Assembly (NCBI GenBank): GCA_035079385.1
Contig: JAVHKY010000003.1
Coordinates: 9,031,501-9,095,500, forward strand
Direction of reading: 5' to 3'
DNA: 64,000 nucleotides
DNA from: Aspidiotus rigidus
Taxonomy: Eukaryota > Arthropoda > Insecta > Hemiptera > Diaspididae
Each line of letters begins with the position of its first letter. Positions within the stretch are counted from its first letter, which is position 1. Under the pieces are notes generated by a model. That model saw only the letters and a list, made by a program, of their open reading frames with translations, was not told where the DNA came from and did no database searches. Below are positions 62,814 through 64,000 of this stretch, piece by piece. Position numbers and translations under genes: made by a program.

Positions 62814-64000
62814 AAAAAAAAAAAAGAAGCCCCCCAATAATGTTACGAGAACAAAGGAAAAAACCGCCCGCCCTAAATTTATGTTCAAGAAAATGGCCTT
62901 ACGGTAGTCTCCCAGGGGCAGGTTTTCTAAAGCGAGAAATTTTGAAAGCGATTCTCAAATTATTCGAAAAATTCAATGTTGTGTACATATTCGTGCGATA
63001 TCTTTTTTGAAAGATATCTGTGCTATTCGTATCTCACAGGCCCCTTCATCGACCTGGCAGGCAACTTGACGTGCATAATTCTATTTTTGATTACCCAATT
63101 CATCGCGACAATTTCCAACCACCAGGAAAATTAAAGCTGAGTAAGACCACTCTCGACAACTGCCTCCAACTATCAGAGCACGAAATACTTCTCACATTGA
63201 CCTTCACCGGCTAATGTATCGCAATTTTCCTTTCTCTCGAATAGGTAACACACAAAATCACTCTAGCTGGCTACCAGTCCAACCACAAATGAGCAACGAA
63301 TTCCCGAGAACGAGTGCAGAGCCAAAATGCCAATGTACTGTTTACACAACCGGAAGAGCCTTCACACTACCACCTTATCTGAGCGAGCAACGGATTTGTG
63401 ATACAGCCCTTGGTATCATTTGGACCGGTATCCCACCTGTCTGTTGGCACCTATCTCCTAGCCATCAATGACCTAGACCTGTCAGCCCACATTCTGTACC
63501 TGGTTGGGCATCGTCAACAAAATCATTTTTTGGAATTAGCACCGAGAAAATTCCATTTTCCAGCATCTCACAGGAAACACCATCGAAAAATTTCAAAGAT
63601 AATGTCACCTACCCTGGGAAGATGATACACTTCCTCAGGTATCCAACGCCAAGACAAGCACCCACAGGCCTACCGCACTCTTTACTGTCAAAAACCTCCA
63701 GGAAAGCCCTCACGGCGTGCCATAACTTTTTATCGTACTTTAAATCATCGTGTGCACTAAGTTCCATAATTTGGAATCAACACTAATGACAACTCGTTCA
63801 CAGTTTTTCTTCTCCCATTGAGATTATAGACGACACCTGATTACTTTTTTTTTATGAATTAAGCAACATGCAATACGCACTTCGGACATAGCCGCAAATA
63901 TACCTGCTGAACAAACTGTACTAAATACCCATCCAACGACGACATACTCAACGATTAAAACGTACGGAGTAATTTGAATAGAGCCACAGAAATGAAAGAA
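62814..64000. other. Unassigned sequence with patchy open frames
   Basis: From about 63000 the sequence is less AT-rich. Three overlapping plus-strand frames (63020-63214, 63214-63471, 63398-63625) look like one decayed coding region with frame changes, for example ICDTALGIIWTGIPPVCW and SVGTYLLAINDLDLSAHIL. No family is recognised. Confidence 0.3.

Overview
This is non-coding-dominated eukaryotic DNA, almost certainly from an arthropod and probably an insect. The evidence is the set of mobile elements: Penelope-like elements with GIY-YIG endonucleases, an RTE-clade retrotransposon, a Polinton protease relic, hAT and pogo-type ends, and a two-unit TTAGG-like telomeric motif inside an element end. 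No operons, bacterial signals or recognisable host genes were found. Four or five open segments with plausible splice or start signals could be exons of unknown host genes, all at low confidence.

Three kinds of sequence dominate. (1) Penelope-like elements (PLEs): seven copies or fragments, near 1-1000, 6960-9230, 25870-26905, 31249-33022, 39702-45665 (a second PLE family), 41246-42258 (nested inside the previous one) and 46250-48200. Three of them begin with an inverted copy of their own 3' end. Their 3' ends carry hammerhead-ribozyme-like motifs whose stems vary while pairing is kept. (2) A family, called type 1 here, of elements built around a 45-bp minisatellite. Its ends are short inverted hairpins with a GAA/TTC loop, and copies lie between A-runs. 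Copies are at 13371-14020, 16499-17627, 43507-45391, 58456-59261, 60049-60271 and 60948-61475, with partial or diverged copies near 18.8, 25.7, 27.0 and 29.6-30.8 kb. A sister family, type 2 (33927-34940, 62006-62813 and a split copy at 58274-59334), has the same plan but different end sequences. (3) Foldback elements and MITEs: a ~2.9-kb giant inverted repeat at 20.46-23.37 kb, an older one at 35.5-38.2 kb, and small MITEs at 2.6, 4.5, 26.3, 46.0, 50.8 and 52.1 kb.

Layout: 0-2 kb PLE fragment plus tandem repeats; 4.8-6.7 kb a ~950-bp tandem duplication; 7-9.2 kb decayed PLE; 11.5-17.7 kb a mosaic of inverted repeats around an RTE fragment and two type 1 elements; 20.4-23.9 kb giant foldback, then the Polinton protease relic; 25-27 kb PLE fragment between two type 1 pieces; 29.6-34.9 kb type 1/AT-repeat composite, PLE with inverted end, type 2 element; 39.7-48.2 kb nested PLE complex; 48-58 kb low-complexity and unassigned DNA; 58.2-62.8 kb a stack of nested insertions (pogo-like MITE, type 2, type 1 and hAT).

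The part most worth following up is the type 1/type 2 element group. A filled-versus-empty site comparison inside the 39.7-45.7 kb PLE shows that the minisatellite arrives as a discrete unit. The ends most resemble non-autonomous Helentron-type (rolling-circle) elements, but this is inference: no transposase or Rep gene is present in the window.
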